Positions 1-7,664 of a stretch of 50,606 nt of DNA are shown piece by piece (the stretch's first letter is position 1; each line of letters starts with the position of its first letter). The notes beneath the pieces are model-generated. The model was not told the DNA's origin and did no database searches. It saw only the letters and a list, made by a program, of their open reading frames with translations. The DNA comes from an uncultured Clostridiaceae bacterium (GTDB lineage Bacteria; Bacillota; Clostridia; TANB77; CAG-465), in the NCBI GenBank assembly GCA_947169155.1, contig CAMVON010000010.1:1-50606 (forward strand). Reading direction: 5' to 3'. The position numbers and the translations under genes were made by a program.

Positions 1-84
1 CTCGTACAACCTTTTATGGTTTGTATCTTGCATTGTTTATTTTTCAATGTGCTGTAATCTTTCTCATGGTTCGAGAACGACTTT
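1..84 (-). other. Putative rRNA operon leader (partial)
   Basis: Read on the minus strand, this segment follows a consensus promoter and contains a stretch of the form CACATTGAAAAATAAACA. This resembles the conserved 'CTTTGAAAACTAAACA' segment of Firmicute rRNA leaders. A small hairpin follows near the edge (ACC, six A/T bases, GGT). No rRNA body is visible, because the transcript leaves the window. The call is an inference from the leader and the tandem promoters; any other stable-RNA transcript is possible. Confidence 0.45.
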
Positions 85-114
85 ATTATAGCACAAAGAG
101 CAATATTTTGTCAA
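85..114 (-). promoter_or_regulatory. Sigma-A promoter P2 (rRNA-type)
   Basis: On the minus strand, TTGACA (109-114) and TATAAT (85-90) are separated by 18 bp. Both hexamers are perfect. It transcribes off the left edge of the window. Confidence 0.75.
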
Positions 115-228
115 CACATTTTTTTGAAAATTTTAAAATATTTTTTAGTGTGTTTTACGCTACATTTTCCACTCTATTTTAAACTATAATTTAATGTGTT
201 TTTGTGCTCATTGGCTACAACGACATCT

Positions 229-257
229 ATATTACTACTTTTAAAAACATTTGTCAA
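229..257 (-). promoter_or_regulatory. Upstream tandem promoter P1
   Basis: On the minus strand, TTGACA (252-257) lies 17 bp from TAATAT (229-234). It sits about 145 bp upstream of P2 in the same direction. Tandem P1/P2 promoters are common for Firmicute rRNA operons. The -10 is only a partial match. Confidence 0.5.
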
Positions 258-285
258 CACTTTTTTTAAAATTTTTAAAACTTTT

Positions 286-516
286 TTAAATATCTACCAA
301 AATAACATCTTCGCCTATCTTAATTATGTCCTTCCAGTCAATAGTTAAATTACTCTTAGATGCAGCATTTGTAAAGACTTTACCACTTTTGGCTACGACT
401 ATAGAATGAATTTCCCCTTTTTCAAAATCTGCCTGAACATCCACTGTAAAACCAAGTATCTTTCCATTATTAATGTTAATAACTTCCTTTTGTTTAAAGT
501 CAATTCCACGAGACAT
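286..516 (-). CDS. ylmC: YlmC/YmxH family PRC-barrel protein
   Basis: This 76-residue protein matches the small YlmC/YmxH PRC-barrel family, known mainly as sporulation-associated proteins of undefined biochemical role. The family signatures are visible: an N-terminal KEVININNGKILGF block, a central 'GEIHSIVVAKSGK' strand, and a C-terminal WKDIIKIGEDVILVDI block. The start is supported by GGTGA 8 nt upstream of the ATG. In Bacillus, ylmC lies just downstream of sigE-sigG. Here it lies downstream of sigG too, with DHH, ydbC, amidase and murF genes in between. No clear terminator follows before the divergent-looking promoter region at 229-257. Confidence 0.8.
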   Translation of the reverse strand: MSRGIDFKQKEVININNGKILGFTVDVQADFEKGEIHSIVVAKSGKVFTNAASKSNLTIDWKDIIKIGEDVILVDI

Positions 517-541
517 ATATAATCACCACTATAATATATGC

Positions 542-571
542 AAAAAAGACTTCAAGTATTACTCGAAGTCT
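542..571 (-). terminator. Terminator of murF
   Basis: On the minus strand an 11-bp stem (arms 61-71 and 47-57 within 541-571, one G-U pair) with a 3-nt loop is followed by TTTTTT. It overlaps the last codons of murF, so the murF stop codon lies inside the stem. Confidence 0.85.
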
Positions 572-1917
572 CTTCTTATATTATCTACTATCTCTGATAC
601 ATTCATCGACCTTGAACCTTTAAAATAAATTGTATCATTTGGTCGCATTATATCTCGTAATTTTTCTTCTGCTTCTTTACTATTATTACACATATATATA
701 ATAGGTACGTATTTTGATGCAGACTCTACTAAATATTTAATATCGTTACCAAACGCAATTACAACATCATATGATAATTCTTTAAATACTTCTCCAAGAT
801 CAGTATGTATCTTTTTAGAATAATCTCCAAGCTCAAGTATATCTGCAAGAACAGCTATCTTTCTTCCTGGAGCAATCATTTCTACAGTTTTAAGTCCAGA
901 TTCAGTAGAAGAAGGACTAGCATTGTATGTGTCATCTATAAGATGCATACCGCTTGCCTCATATGCATTCATTCTCTTTTCATAGTTTGTATATTTAGAA
1001 ATACCATTAATAATCTCTTTAGTTGTAAGATTATACAATTCTGCTATTCTAATAGCTATAATTGAATTAATAACATTATGATTTCCAATAGCATTAATCA
1101 CAACATGTTCTTTCTTATTATATATATTAGTATCAAACTCTATACTTGTTGGATTATATTTTACATTTTCAGCATCACCATATCCATAATATATAATATG
1201 TATATTAGGATTTTCATATTTAGCAAGATAAGGATCATCTTTGTTTAGTAATAATGTTTTCTTATCTACTAGATTATTAGCAATCTTTATCTTTTCCTTA
1301 TAAATATTATCTTGAGAACCAAACTTACCAATATGTGATGTTCCTATATTAGTTACAACAGCTACACTAGGTATAAGTAGTTTATTTAGTATATCCATTT
1401 CTCCATCAAAATCTACACCTGCTTCTAAAATAGCTAGTTCTTGTTTATCCATCATAAGAGTTATTAATGGCATACCAATATGGCTATTCATATTTTTCAT
1501 AGTAGATAGAGTATTAAAATGTTCTTTTAAAACACTATTTACCATTTCTCTTGTACTTGTTTTTCCAACACTACCAGTAATAGCTACTACTTCCATTTCT
1601 CTGTGTTTTTCTCTATTATAAACTCCAATATCAATCAAAGCTTGTTTTGTATTAGCCACTTTAATAATTGCAGTATCTTTATCCACATTATCCACATCTA
1701 CATAGTTCATATCTGATACAAAGAACCCTTTACAATGCTTTCTTGCACAATCCATTATAAATTTTTGCCCATCAACCTTCTCTCCAAGAATTGGGCAATA
1801 AAAAGATTCTTCTGTTACAGGTCTACTATCTATTTGAAAATTTGATACTGTATCATTTAAATTTCCTTGAATTAATTCACCTTTAGTTGCTTTAACAATT
1901 TCTTCTATAGTTAACAT
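559..1917 (-). CDS. murF: UDP-MurNAc-tripeptide--D-Ala-D-Ala ligase
   Basis: MurF adds D-Ala-D-Ala to UDP-MurNAc-tripeptide in the cytoplasm, the last soluble step of peptidoglycan precursor synthesis. The 452 residues match the family length. The Mur-ligase order is visible: an N-terminal UDP-substrate domain, the ATP P-loop GSVGKTST at about 115-122, a central domain with NMNSHIGMP and LEAGVDFDGEMD, and a C-terminal domain with DDTYNASPSS. GGTGA precedes the ATG. It is transcribed alone or with ylmC from a promoter just upstream, and it sits in a remnant of the division and cell-wall cluster. MurE-type ligases share the fold, but the DDTYNA motif and context favour MurF. Confidence 0.9.
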   Translation of the reverse strand: MLTIEEIVKATKGELIQGNLNDTVSNFQIDSRPVTEESFYCPILGEKVDGQKFIMDCARKHCKGFFVSDMNYVDVDNVDKDTAIIKVANTKQALIDIGVYNREKHREMEVVAITGSVGKTSTREMVNSVLKEHFNTLSTMKNMNSHIGMPLITLMMDKQELAILEAGVDFDGEMDILNKLLIPSVAVVTNIGTSHIGKFGSQDNIYKEKIKIANNLVDKKTLLLNKDDPYLAKYENPNIHIIYYGYGDAENVKYNPTSIEFDTNIYNKKEHVVINAIGNHNVINSIIAIRIAELYNLTTKEIINGISKYTNYEKRMNAYEASGMHLIDDTYNASPSSTESGLKTVEMIAPGRKIAVLADILELGDYSKKIHTDLGEVFKELSYDVVIAFGNDIKYLVESASKYVPIIYMCNNSKEAEEKLRDIMRPNDTIYFKGSRSMNVSEIVDNIRRDFE

Positions 1918-1932
1918 TTAATCACCAAGTAT

Positions 1933-1960
1933 ATTGTATCATATACTACATTATTTTCAA
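1933..1960 (-). promoter_or_regulatory. Promoter of murF
   Basis: On the minus strand, TTGAAA (1955-1960) and TACAAT (1933-1938) are 16 bp apart, directly upstream of murF. The -35 overlaps the 3' end of the amidase gene. Confidence 0.5.
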
Positions 1961-2490
1961 GAAGAAAAGTAACTATTTATACCATTAACTATTGCTTGAG
2001 CAATTTGAGATTCATTATTAATAATCCATTCTGCGTCATCTGGATTATCATGAAAAGCAACCTCTAGAAGTACAGCAGGCGCATTAGTTCTAATTATTTC
2101 ATAAAGACTACTTGTATGAAGTACACCTCTACCTTTTGTAGGATCAGGGTATATTTGCATAATTTCATTATATATTAAATTTGCTAGTCTATCTCCTGGC
2201 GTATTTGGTCTATTTGCAAATATCTCCGGTCCTTGAGCATTAAATCCATCACCACTTGCATTGCTATGAAGTGCAACATGAATATCCGGATTAATCTCGT
2301 TACTTTCTCTAACAATTTGACTTAGTTTTTCATTTGGATTATTCCTATAAACAGTATATCCTTGATTCTTTAACATTTTTTCAACAAGGTCAGCTATTCT
2401 ATTCATTCTATATTCTTCTGAGCCAAAATCTCCATAACCTATATTATATTCTTGCGCAGAAGGACTTAAATAAATAACTTTATCTTCCAT
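1957..2490 (-). CDS. N-acetylmuramoyl-L-alanine amidase (Amidase_3)
   Basis: This 177-residue single-domain protein belongs to the zinc amidase-3 family, which cuts the MurNAc-L-Ala bond of peptidoglycan. It has no signal peptide. Visible elements are E25/E26 in SEEYRMNRIAD, H75 in VALHSNA, and the catalytic Glu E143 in LLEVAFHDN. The usual first zinc histidine (in a GHG motif) is absent, and the N-terminus reads IYLSPSAQEYN instead. Related short amidases of phage and clostridia share this 'SPSxQ' form, so the position is probably filled by Gln or another residue. CAGGAGG lies ahead of the ATG. The cytoplasmic form suggests a holin-dependent, mother-cell or otherwise released enzyme; this is inference. 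Confidence 0.75.
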   Translation of the reverse strand: MEDKVIYLSPSAQEYNIGYGDFGSEEYRMNRIADLVEKMLKNQGYTVYRNNPNEKLSQIVRESNEINPDIHVALHSNASGDGFNAQGPEIFANRPNTPGDRLANLIYNEIMQIYPDPTKGRGVLHTSSLYEIIRTNAPAVLLEVAFHDNPDDAEWIINNESQIAQAIVNGINSYFSS

Positions 2491-2514
2491 AATAATACCT
2501 CCTGTTTAAGTATA

Positions 2515-2544
2515 TAAAAAAGACTGGTAAATTATACCAGTCTT
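2515..2544 (-). terminator. Terminator of ydbC
   Basis: On the minus strand AAGACTGGTA pairs with TACCAGTCTT (2535-2544 and 2520-2529) around a 5-nt loop, followed by a T-rich run. It overlaps the ydbC stop codon. Confidence 0.85.
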
Positions 2545-2761
2545 AGTTATTATTATTCATAAGTTCAACTAGAGCTTTCATTTCATCTTCAGAAAGAGTA
2601 ATTCCTTTTCTCATTCTCTCGTGATTTTCATCCCAGTCTCTTATGTCATATTTAGGTGCTCTATCATTCCAGCTAACCATATTAAGTTCTTTTTTGTAGC
2701 CAGCGCCTGCATCACCTAAAACGCCAATATGCTTTGTAATTTCAAATTTAATTTCTGGCAT
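2543..2761 (-). CDS. ydbC: YdbC-like PC4 family ssDNA-binding protein
   Basis: A 72-residue protein of the bacterial PC4-like (YdbC) family, which binds single-stranded DNA or RNA as a dimer. The signature blocks EIKFEITKHIGVL, KKELNMVSWNDRAPKYDIRDW and MRKGITLSEDEM are all present, with a C-terminal helix that usually completes the fold. I chose the ATG at 2759-2761 because AGGAGG sits 9 nt upstream. A TTG three codons earlier would overlap that ribosome site. The gene is followed immediately by its own terminator. Its biological role is little known; a link to replication or transcription is possible. Confidence 0.85.
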   Translation of the reverse strand: MPEIKFEITKHIGVLGDAGAGYKKELNMVSWNDRAPKYDIRDWDENHERMRKGITLSEDEMKALVELMNNNN

Positions 2762-2827
2762 AATAACCAACCTCCTATACTGTTAGGATTAGTATATCAT
2801 TAAAACAAAAGTTTGTATAGTACAAAT

Positions 2828-3763
2828 TTAAAAATTAAACAAAGTATCTACAATTTTTGACTTATTATTGTAATCTAGTGGTATTGCAGCAGCTGTATCA
2901 TGACCGCCTCCACCATATTTTTCTGCAAGAATTCTTGCGTAATTATTTGACTTTAGACTACGAATAGAAATTTGGTCATTATCTAGAGCAATCATAGCTA
3001 CTACATCAAAATCTATATCATTATTTTTCTTAAAGTAATCTGCAACATCGTTTCTATATTCATAAGTAATAAAAACAATAAGAGTTTTAATACCATCAAT
3101 TATTTCTTTTCTTACAAATCTTTTACTAGATTCAATAGCCATTTTAATCTTTTCTTTTTTATTTTCAACTTCATTTATTAAAGTATCATTTAATTTAAAA
3201 GCATCTTTTTCTTCTTTTAAAAGTTCAACCATTGAAGCTACAAACCTTTCAATTCCAATGGCGTTGAATAATATAGCAAGATCATGAGCCACTATATCAT
3301 CATAATTTTCCCACTCCCAGTTATCTTCTCTTCTAACTTTTTCTACAAACTCTGAAATAGCTATAGTATCATTTAAATATTCATTTTCTTTTAAGTATAG
3401 ATAAAATAATTCTGTGCCACATGTTTTAACTCCATTTAACTCTACATGAACATTTACATTATTATACTTATTTAATCCAGAAGATAAAGCTGTTTCATGA
3501 TGATCAAAAAGGTACAATTTATCTTTTAATTTTTCATCACTATATACTTTATCTGCTATATCCATTTTTAAAGATAAATCGGTAATATAAACAATATCAT
3601 ACTCATATAATCTTCCAGATTCATATTCATTTATAAATTTAACTTCTAAATCACTAACATTTCTAGCATAAATAATATCTATATCTACAAATGCAAGTCT
3701 AGCAAGAATAGCACTTCCCATTCCATCTATATCTGCACCATGAGTAAATAACAATCTCTTCAT
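2828..3763 (-). CDS. DHH/DHHA1 family phosphoesterase
   Basis: This 311-residue protein has the DHH phosphoesterase motifs in order: HGADIDGMGSA (8-18), TDLSLK (about 61-66), DHHE (87-90) and the DHHA1 substrate loop GGGGHDTAAA (284-293). The family includes oligoribonuclease NrnA/pAp phosphatase and related nucleases, so degradation of short RNA or pAp is likely. The exact substrate is not readable from sequence. There is no membrane segment or fused CBS domain. The gene follows sigG by 34 bp and may be co-transcribed with it; AGGTGA precedes the ATG. Confidence 0.8.
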   Translation of the reverse strand: MKRLLFTHGADIDGMGSAILARLAFVDIDIIYARNVSDLEVKFINEYESGRLYEYDIVYITDLSLKMDIADKVYSDEKLKDKLYLFDHHETALSSGLNKYNNVNVHVELNGVKTCGTELFYLYLKENEYLNDTIAISEFVEKVRREDNWEWENYDDIVAHDLAILFNAIGIERFVASMVELLKEEKDAFKLNDTLINEVENKKEKIKMAIESSKRFVRKEIIDGIKTLIVFITYEYRNDVADYFKKNNDIDFDVVAMIALDNDQISIRSLKSNNYARILAEKYGGGGHDTAAAIPLDYNNKSKIVDTLFNF

Positions 3764-3797
3764 AAAATCACCTAAAATTAGTATATCATAAAGAGAA

Positions 3798-4583
3798 CTA
3801 TTTCTCCATTCTTTTTTTCATTTTGAATAATGCAGATTTTTCAATTCTAGAAATTTGTGCTTGAGAAACACCTAGTTCCTCTGCAAGTTCAACTTGAGTT
3901 TTTTCTTTAAAATATCTCTTTTCAATTATATATCTTTCTTTTTCACTTAATTTATCTAGTAGTTGACTAACTGTTAAATTAGTAATAAGTTCTTCACTTT
4001 CTTCCTTTTCATTTTTTAGTTGATCTAAAAGATATATCTCGTCGCCTCCATCATTATATACGGTATCATATATTGACATTGGTTGGACTGTACTATCTAT
4101 TGCAAGAACAACTTGCTCTCTAGTTGAACCCGTTAACTTAACTATTTCATCAATAGTAGGTTCCTCGTTGTGCTCTGATATATATTTTTCTCTTATTCTA
4201 GATATTAAATATGATAAATCTCTAAGACTACGAGTTACCCTAAAAGCACTATTGTCTCTTAAATATCTTTTTATCTCTCCAAGTATCATTGGAACTGCGT
4301 ATGTACTAAATTGAACATCTTGAGTAATATCAAAATTATCTATAGCTTTAATTAGTCCAACAACTCCAACTTGAAAGATGTCATCAACATTTTCCCCTCT
4401 ATTATTAAACTTTTTAACTATACTTAATACAAGTCTTAGATTTGATTCAATAAATTTATCTTTAAGATTAACATCACCATTTTTTATTTTCTTAAGCATA
4501 TCTAATTGCTCAACACCAGTTAACTTAGGAAGTTTTGTTGTATCAACTCCTTGTATATCTACTTTAACATTTGTACTATTCAT
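3798..4583 (-). CDS. sigG: Sporulation sigma factor SigG
   Basis: A sigma-70 family protein of 261 residues that aligns with SigG, the late forespore sigma factor. The N-terminal VDIQGVDTTKLPKL block corresponds to the SigG-specific EICGVDTSKLP start. Region 2 contains NLRLVLSIVKKFNNRGENVDDIFQVG and FSTYAVPMILGEIKRYLRDN. Region 4 ends in TQVELAEELGVSQAQISRIEK, a helix-turn-helix. SigF is the closest alternative, but SigF lacks the GVDT start and normally follows spoIIAB, which is absent here. In Bacillus, sigG follows spoIIGA-sigE directly. Here LemA, DUF3137, DUF6935 and cysteine genes separate them. Confidence 0.88.
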   Translation of the reverse strand: MNSTNVKVDIQGVDTTKLPKLTGVEQLDMLKKIKNGDVNLKDKFIESNLRLVLSIVKKFNNRGENVDDIFQVGVVGLIKAIDNFDITQDVQFSTYAVPMILGEIKRYLRDNSAFRVTRSLRDLSYLISRIREKYISEHNEEPTIDEIVKLTGSTREQVVLAIDSTVQPMSIYDTVYNDGGDEIYLLDQLKNEKEESEELITNLTVSQLLDKLSEKERYIIEKRYFKEKTQVELAEELGVSQAQISRIEKSALFKMKKRMEK

Positions 4584-4640
4584 ATGTATCTCTCCTTTAA
4601 TCTTTAATAGTTTTTTACATATGATTAGGACTTATTCTCA

Positions 4641-4647
4641 TTCGACA
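4641..4647 (-). promoter_or_regulatory. Candidate Spo0A box upstream of sigG
   Basis: The minus strand carries TGTCGAA, a perfect match to the 0A-box core, 58 bp upstream of sigG. A single 7-mer can arise by chance in AT-rich DNA, and sigG is usually under SigF control. No convincing SigF -35/-10 pair was found. Confidence 0.3.
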
Positions 4648-4732
4648 TTTCTAGTTAAAATATGATTCAAACTAAAAATTATCATAAATCCTCTAGTATA
4701 TTTATATGTACAAGTGTTAATAATTAAAACAG

Positions 4733-4755
4733 AAAAAAAGAGCGAAATTTCGCTC
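4733..4755 (-). terminator. Terminator of cysE-cysS
   Basis: On the minus strand the palindrome GAGCGAAATTTCGCTC (4740-4755) is followed by TTTTTTT. It lies immediately after the cysS stop codon. Confidence 0.9.
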
Positions 4756-4756
4756 C

Positions 4757-6226
4757 TTATTCTATAGTATATAATTGTTTAATTGTCCAAGTTGTTCCTT
4801 CTCTAGTATCATTTAAAACAATACCAGATTCTAACAATTTATTTCTAATATTATCAGCTAACTCAAAATCTTTATTTGTTTTTGCATCTTTTCTTTCTTG
4901 AATCAATTTTTCTATTATTTCGCGAGTTATATTCAACTCATTTAAGTATTTGTCCTTTATTTCTTCAATAAACAATTTTGGCTCTTGTCCAAACAAGCCA
5001 ATTACTCCATAAACTTCTTTAAGAGACTTAATAATACTTGCAAGAGTATTTGCTGTTTGTACTCTATTTTCTTTATTTACATTTTTCATTATATAATTCA
5101 TATATTTAAAAGTATCATATAAATATGAAATAACTATTGGAGTGTTAAAATCATCATCCATTGCCTCAATAAATTTTTCCTTTATATCATCTGCATTAAA
5201 ATTTTCCAAATAATTATTAGATTCATTTTTATATCTATTACTAAACACTGTAGTTTTATATAATGTATCATAAAAATAATATAAATGCTTTTCTGCAAGT
5301 CTAAAGTCTGAATCTGAAATGTCTATATCTGCAGTATAATGTTTTTGTAAAAAAACATATTTTATGACTTCATAATTATATTTAGCTAAAGCATCTCTAA
5401 TTGTTAAAGAATTACCTAAAGACTTACTCATTTTTTCACCATTAATCTTAATAAGTCCACAATGTGACCAAACCTTAGCAAACTCTTTTCCAAGATATGC
5501 TTCACTTTGTGCAATTTCATCTTCATGATGAGGGAATATTAAATCTTTTCCACCACCATGAATATCTATTTGCTCACCAAGCTCATGAAGTGCCATAGCA
5601 GAACATTCAATATGCCAACCAGGTCTACCTTTACCCCATGGAGAGTCCCAAGAAATTTCTCCTGGCTTAGCACTTTTCCATAAAGCAAAATCTAAAGGAT
5701 CTCTTTTACCAGGTTCAACTTCCTTTCTAACTCCATTTAACAATTCATCTATTTTTATACCAGAAAGTTTACCATAGTCTTTAAACTTTCTAACAATATA
5801 ATATACATCACCATATTCTGTAGAATATGCATAACCTTTTTCAATTAAAGACTTAACAAATTCTATAATATTTTGTATATTCTCACTTGCTTTAGGTTTG
5901 ACATCTGCATCTTTAATATGCAAATTTGCCATATCTATTTCTGCTTCTTTAATTTGTTCTGCAGATAATTCTAATGCACCTATTCCTCTGTCTTGTGCAC
6001 GTTTAATTATTTTATCATCAACATCGGTATAATTGCGTACATATTTAACTTCATATCCTCTAAAACGCAAATATTCTGCAATCATAGAATATACAATTGC
6101 TTGTCTTGCATGACCTATATGACTTAAATCATAAACTGTAATACCGCAGGCATACATTTTAACTTTTCCATATTCTAGTGGTTTAAATTCTTCTTTTTTT
6201 CTTGTTAACGAATTATATATTTTCAT
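4757..6226 (-). CDS. cysS: Cysteinyl-tRNA synthetase
   Basis: This class I aminoacyl-tRNA synthetase (489 residues) charges tRNA-Cys. The HIGH motif is HIGH at 36-39 and the KMSKS motif is at 265-269. The zinc site that selects cysteine is intact: C27, C208, H233 and E237, matching the E. coli enzyme with an offset of one. The C-terminal DALR and anticodon-binding regions follow. The gene starts 12 bp after cysE and shares its promoter, so cysteine synthesis and use are controlled together by the leader at 6866-7052. No T-box motif (AGGGTGG) precedes it. Confidence 0.97.
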   Translation of the reverse strand: MKIYNSLTRKKEEFKPLEYGKVKMYACGITVYDLSHIGHARQAIVYSMIAEYLRFRGYEVKYVRNYTDVDDKIIKRAQDRGIGALELSAEQIKEAEIDMANLHIKDADVKPKASENIQNIIEFVKSLIEKGYAYSTEYGDVYYIVRKFKDYGKLSGIKIDELLNGVRKEVEPGKRDPLDFALWKSAKPGEISWDSPWGKGRPGWHIECSAMALHELGEQIDIHGGGKDLIFPHHEDEIAQSEAYLGKEFAKVWSHCGLIKINGEKMSKSLGNSLTIRDALAKYNYEVIKYVFLQKHYTADIDISDSDFRLAEKHLYYFYDTLYKTTVFSNRYKNESNNYLENFNADDIKEKFIEAMDDDFNTPIVISYLYDTFKYMNYIMKNVNKENRVQTANTLASIIKSLKEVYGVIGLFGQEPKLFIEEIKDKYLNELNITREIIEKLIQERKDAKTNKDFELADNIRNKLLESGIVLNDTREGTTWTIKQLYTIE

Positions 6227-6238
6227 ACTAATCTCTCC

Positions 6239-6829
6239 TTATCTTTCTATTTCTCTATAATCTGGCATACCAACAACAGTGGTATTATCCTTAATATCTG
6301 TTAATACTATACTTCCAGCGCCAATTTTAACATTGTTACCAACTTTAATATTTCCCATTACCTTACTGCCAGCGCCAATTAAAACATTATTTCCAATTAT
6401 AGGATGTCTTCTTCCAATTTCATTACCTGTAGCACCTAGTGTTACTTGATGGTAAATAGTTACATAATCTCCAATAACAGTTTCTTCACCAATTACTACA
6501 CCATTTCCATGGTCAATAAACAAATAACGTCCTAAAGTTGCTCCTGGATGTATTTCAATTCCTGTTTTCTTTTTGCCAATTTGAGAAACAAGTCTAGCTA
6601 AATAAAACAATCGCTTTCTATATAACCAATTAGCTATTTTATGATTTACTATTATTTTAAATCCTGGATATAATGTTACAATTTCAAAAATACTTTTTGC
6701 AGCAGGATCAATTTTTTGAATATACTTAGCCTGTAAATATAATTCTTTAAATATATTATTTTTATTATTTTCATTCTCTCTTATTCTTTTTAAACTTCTC
6801 GTTTGGTATGATTTATCTATATTTTCCAT
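6239..6829 (-). CDS. cysE: Serine O-acetyltransferase
   Basis: This enzyme makes O-acetylserine from serine and acetyl-CoA, the first committed step of cysteine synthesis. The 196-residue protein has the short EpsC-like form: a helical N-terminal half with DPAAKSIFE (catalytic Asp near 41), then a left-handed beta-helix of hexapeptide repeats from about 91. The active-site [11 protein letters not shown] includes H107, and the HQVTLGATG turn includes H127. AAGGAG is placed well upstream of the ATG. It is the first structural gene after a cysteine leader peptide and attenuator. No cysK is present in the window. Confidence 0.95.
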   Translation of the reverse strand: MENIDKSYQTRSLKRIRENENNKNNIFKELYLQAKYIQKIDPAAKSIFEIVTLYPGFKIIVNHKIANWLYRKRLFYLARLVSQIGKKKTGIEIHPGATLGRYLFIDHGNGVVIGEETVIGDYVTIYHQVTLGATGNEIGRRHPIIGNNVLIGAGSKVMGNIKVGNNVKIGAGSIVLTDIKDNTTVVGMPDYREIER

Positions 6830-6865
6830 AATAATATCTCCTTAATACATATTATGCAAAAGTCC

Positions 6866-6898
6866 AAAAAAGGACTATGCAGTTGCCCACATAGTCCT
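6866..6898 (-). terminator. Attenuator terminator before cysE
   Basis: On the minus strand AGGACTATG (6890-6898) pairs with CATAGTCCT (6871-6879) around a 10-nt loop, followed by TTTTTT (6866-6871). It lies between the cysteine leader peptide and the cysE ribosome site, so transcription must read through it to reach cysE-cysS. Confidence 0.9.
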
Positions 6899-7052
6899 AT
6901 ATATTCTAATATTATTATTCTATAGATTATATTTACTACTGTAGGCATGAAAACTAGCACTCATACCCACATCAAGGTATGAATGTTAAATCATACAACA
7001 ACAATTAGTAAATATAACATTTTTCATAACAATACTTCCTTTCTTTAAATTA
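6899..7052 (-). promoter_or_regulatory. Cysteine attenuator leader RNA with competing pairings
   Basis: The leader contains a 13-codon Cys-rich ORF. A 10-bp hairpin follows directly after its stop codon: CATTCATACC (6976-6985) with GGTATGAGTG (6958-6967), one G-U pair. A perfect 10-nt complement joins ATATTTACTA inside the leader ORF (7006-7015, just before the Cys codons) to TAGTAAATAT (6929-6938). A possible antiterminator is CATGCCTA (6942-6949) with TAGGACTATG (6890-6899), which would tie up the terminator's 5' arm through CAT/ATG and CCTA/TAGG. The pairings are read by eye. The regulatory logic is inferred: a ribosome stalled at the Cys codons would cover ATATTTACTA. Confidence 0.75.
6986..7027 (-). 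CDS. Cysteine leader peptide MKNVIFTNCCCMI
   Basis: A 13-codon ORF with three consecutive TGT (Cys) codons at positions 9-11, on the minus strand upstream of cysE-cysS. AGGAAG lies 7 nt before the ATG, and the predicted transcript start is about 25 nt upstream. It ends in TAA just before a stable hairpin and is followed by an intrinsic terminator. This is the standard layout of an amino-acid leader peptide: scarcity of Cys-tRNA would stall ribosomes at the Cys run and change the downstream fold. Function is inferred from position and composition. Firmicute cys genes are more often controlled by T-box RNAs. Confidence 0.8.
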   Translation of the reverse strand: MKNVIFTNCCCMI

Positions 7053-7059
7053 TATTCAA

Positions 7060-7088
7060 ATTATACTCGCATTTTCAAGATTTGTCAA
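7060..7088 (-). promoter_or_regulatory. Promoter of the cysE-cysS operon
   Basis: On the minus strand perfect TTGACA (7083-7088) and TATAAT (7060-7065) are 17 bp apart. The predicted start is near 7052, 25 nt before the leader-peptide ATG. It sits directly after the DUF6935 gene. Confidence 0.9.
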
Positions 7089-7090
7089 AT

Positions 7091-7591
7091 TTAAGCCCAA
7101 GGATTAGTACTTTCTGGTTGTCTAACATCTGTAAGTAATCCCATATAAGAATCAGACCAAATATAATAATTTCCATCTTTAGCAAGCCTTAAAGTAATAG
7201 GTCTTAAACTATCTGCCCCACCACTTCTAACAAATAATCTTTTAAATCCTTCATTTTCATCTGTATACTCATTAGCAGTAACTTCAACGCTATAAGGAGT
7301 ATTTGGTGTATAATCATTTGCTGGAATAGCTCCACTCATATATGATTTACCAATATATTTATATTTATCGTTTTGTAGCATTCTATCTTTAATATTTTGT
7401 TTTGCAAGTTCACTTAAAGGTTGGAATTCTCCCATTAGAAATTGTAGCATATCATAAAATGTATTTGTATCATCTGGTGTAAAAGTAGTCATTGCATGAA
7501 CATACAAAGCAACAACATTTGCAGGATTTGATCTATCAATACCCACCAATTCTTCTTTAGAAGAAAGAATATTATTAAAAGTAATAACCAT
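7091..7591 (-). CDS. DUF6935-like protein
   Basis: I recognise the 166-residue protein as similar to a clostridial family of unknown function (DUF6935). The pattern is MVITFNNILSSKEEL at the start, a helical 'NPANVVALYVHAMTTF' segment, then YIGKSYMSGAIPANDYTPNTPY, LFVRSGGADSLRPITLRLAK and a closing Asn-Pro-Trp-Ala. It has no signal peptide or membrane segment. CCTCC-complementary AGGAGG precedes the ATG. It has its own position between terminators and promoters, so it is probably a single-gene transcript. The function is unknown. Confidence 0.65.
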   Translation of the reverse strand: MVITFNNILSSKEELVGIDRSNPANVVALYVHAMTTFTPDDTNTFYDMLQFLMGEFQPLSELAKQNIKDRMLQNDKYKYIGKSYMSGAIPANDYTPNTPYSVEVTANEYTDENEGFKRLFVRSGGADSLRPITLRLAKDGNYYIWSDSYMGLLTDVRQPESTNPWA

Positions 7592-7638
7592 AAAAATACC
7601 TCCTAATTATTTATATAAAAATTATAGCATTAATAAAG

Positions 7639-7663
7639 AAAAAAAGATACTAAAAAAGTATCT
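7639..7663 (-). terminator. Terminator of the lemA-DUF3137 operon
   Basis: On the minus strand AGATACT (7657-7663) pairs with AGTATCT (7645-7651) around a short T-rich loop, followed by TTTTTTT. It lies just after the DUF3137 stop codon. Confidence 0.85.
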
Positions 7664-7664
7664 C

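Noticed and set aside
6830..7090. T-box riboswitch for cysE-cysS
   Set aside because: No AGGGTGG T-box, no Stem I features and the leader is too short; a Cys-run leader ORF explains the region better.
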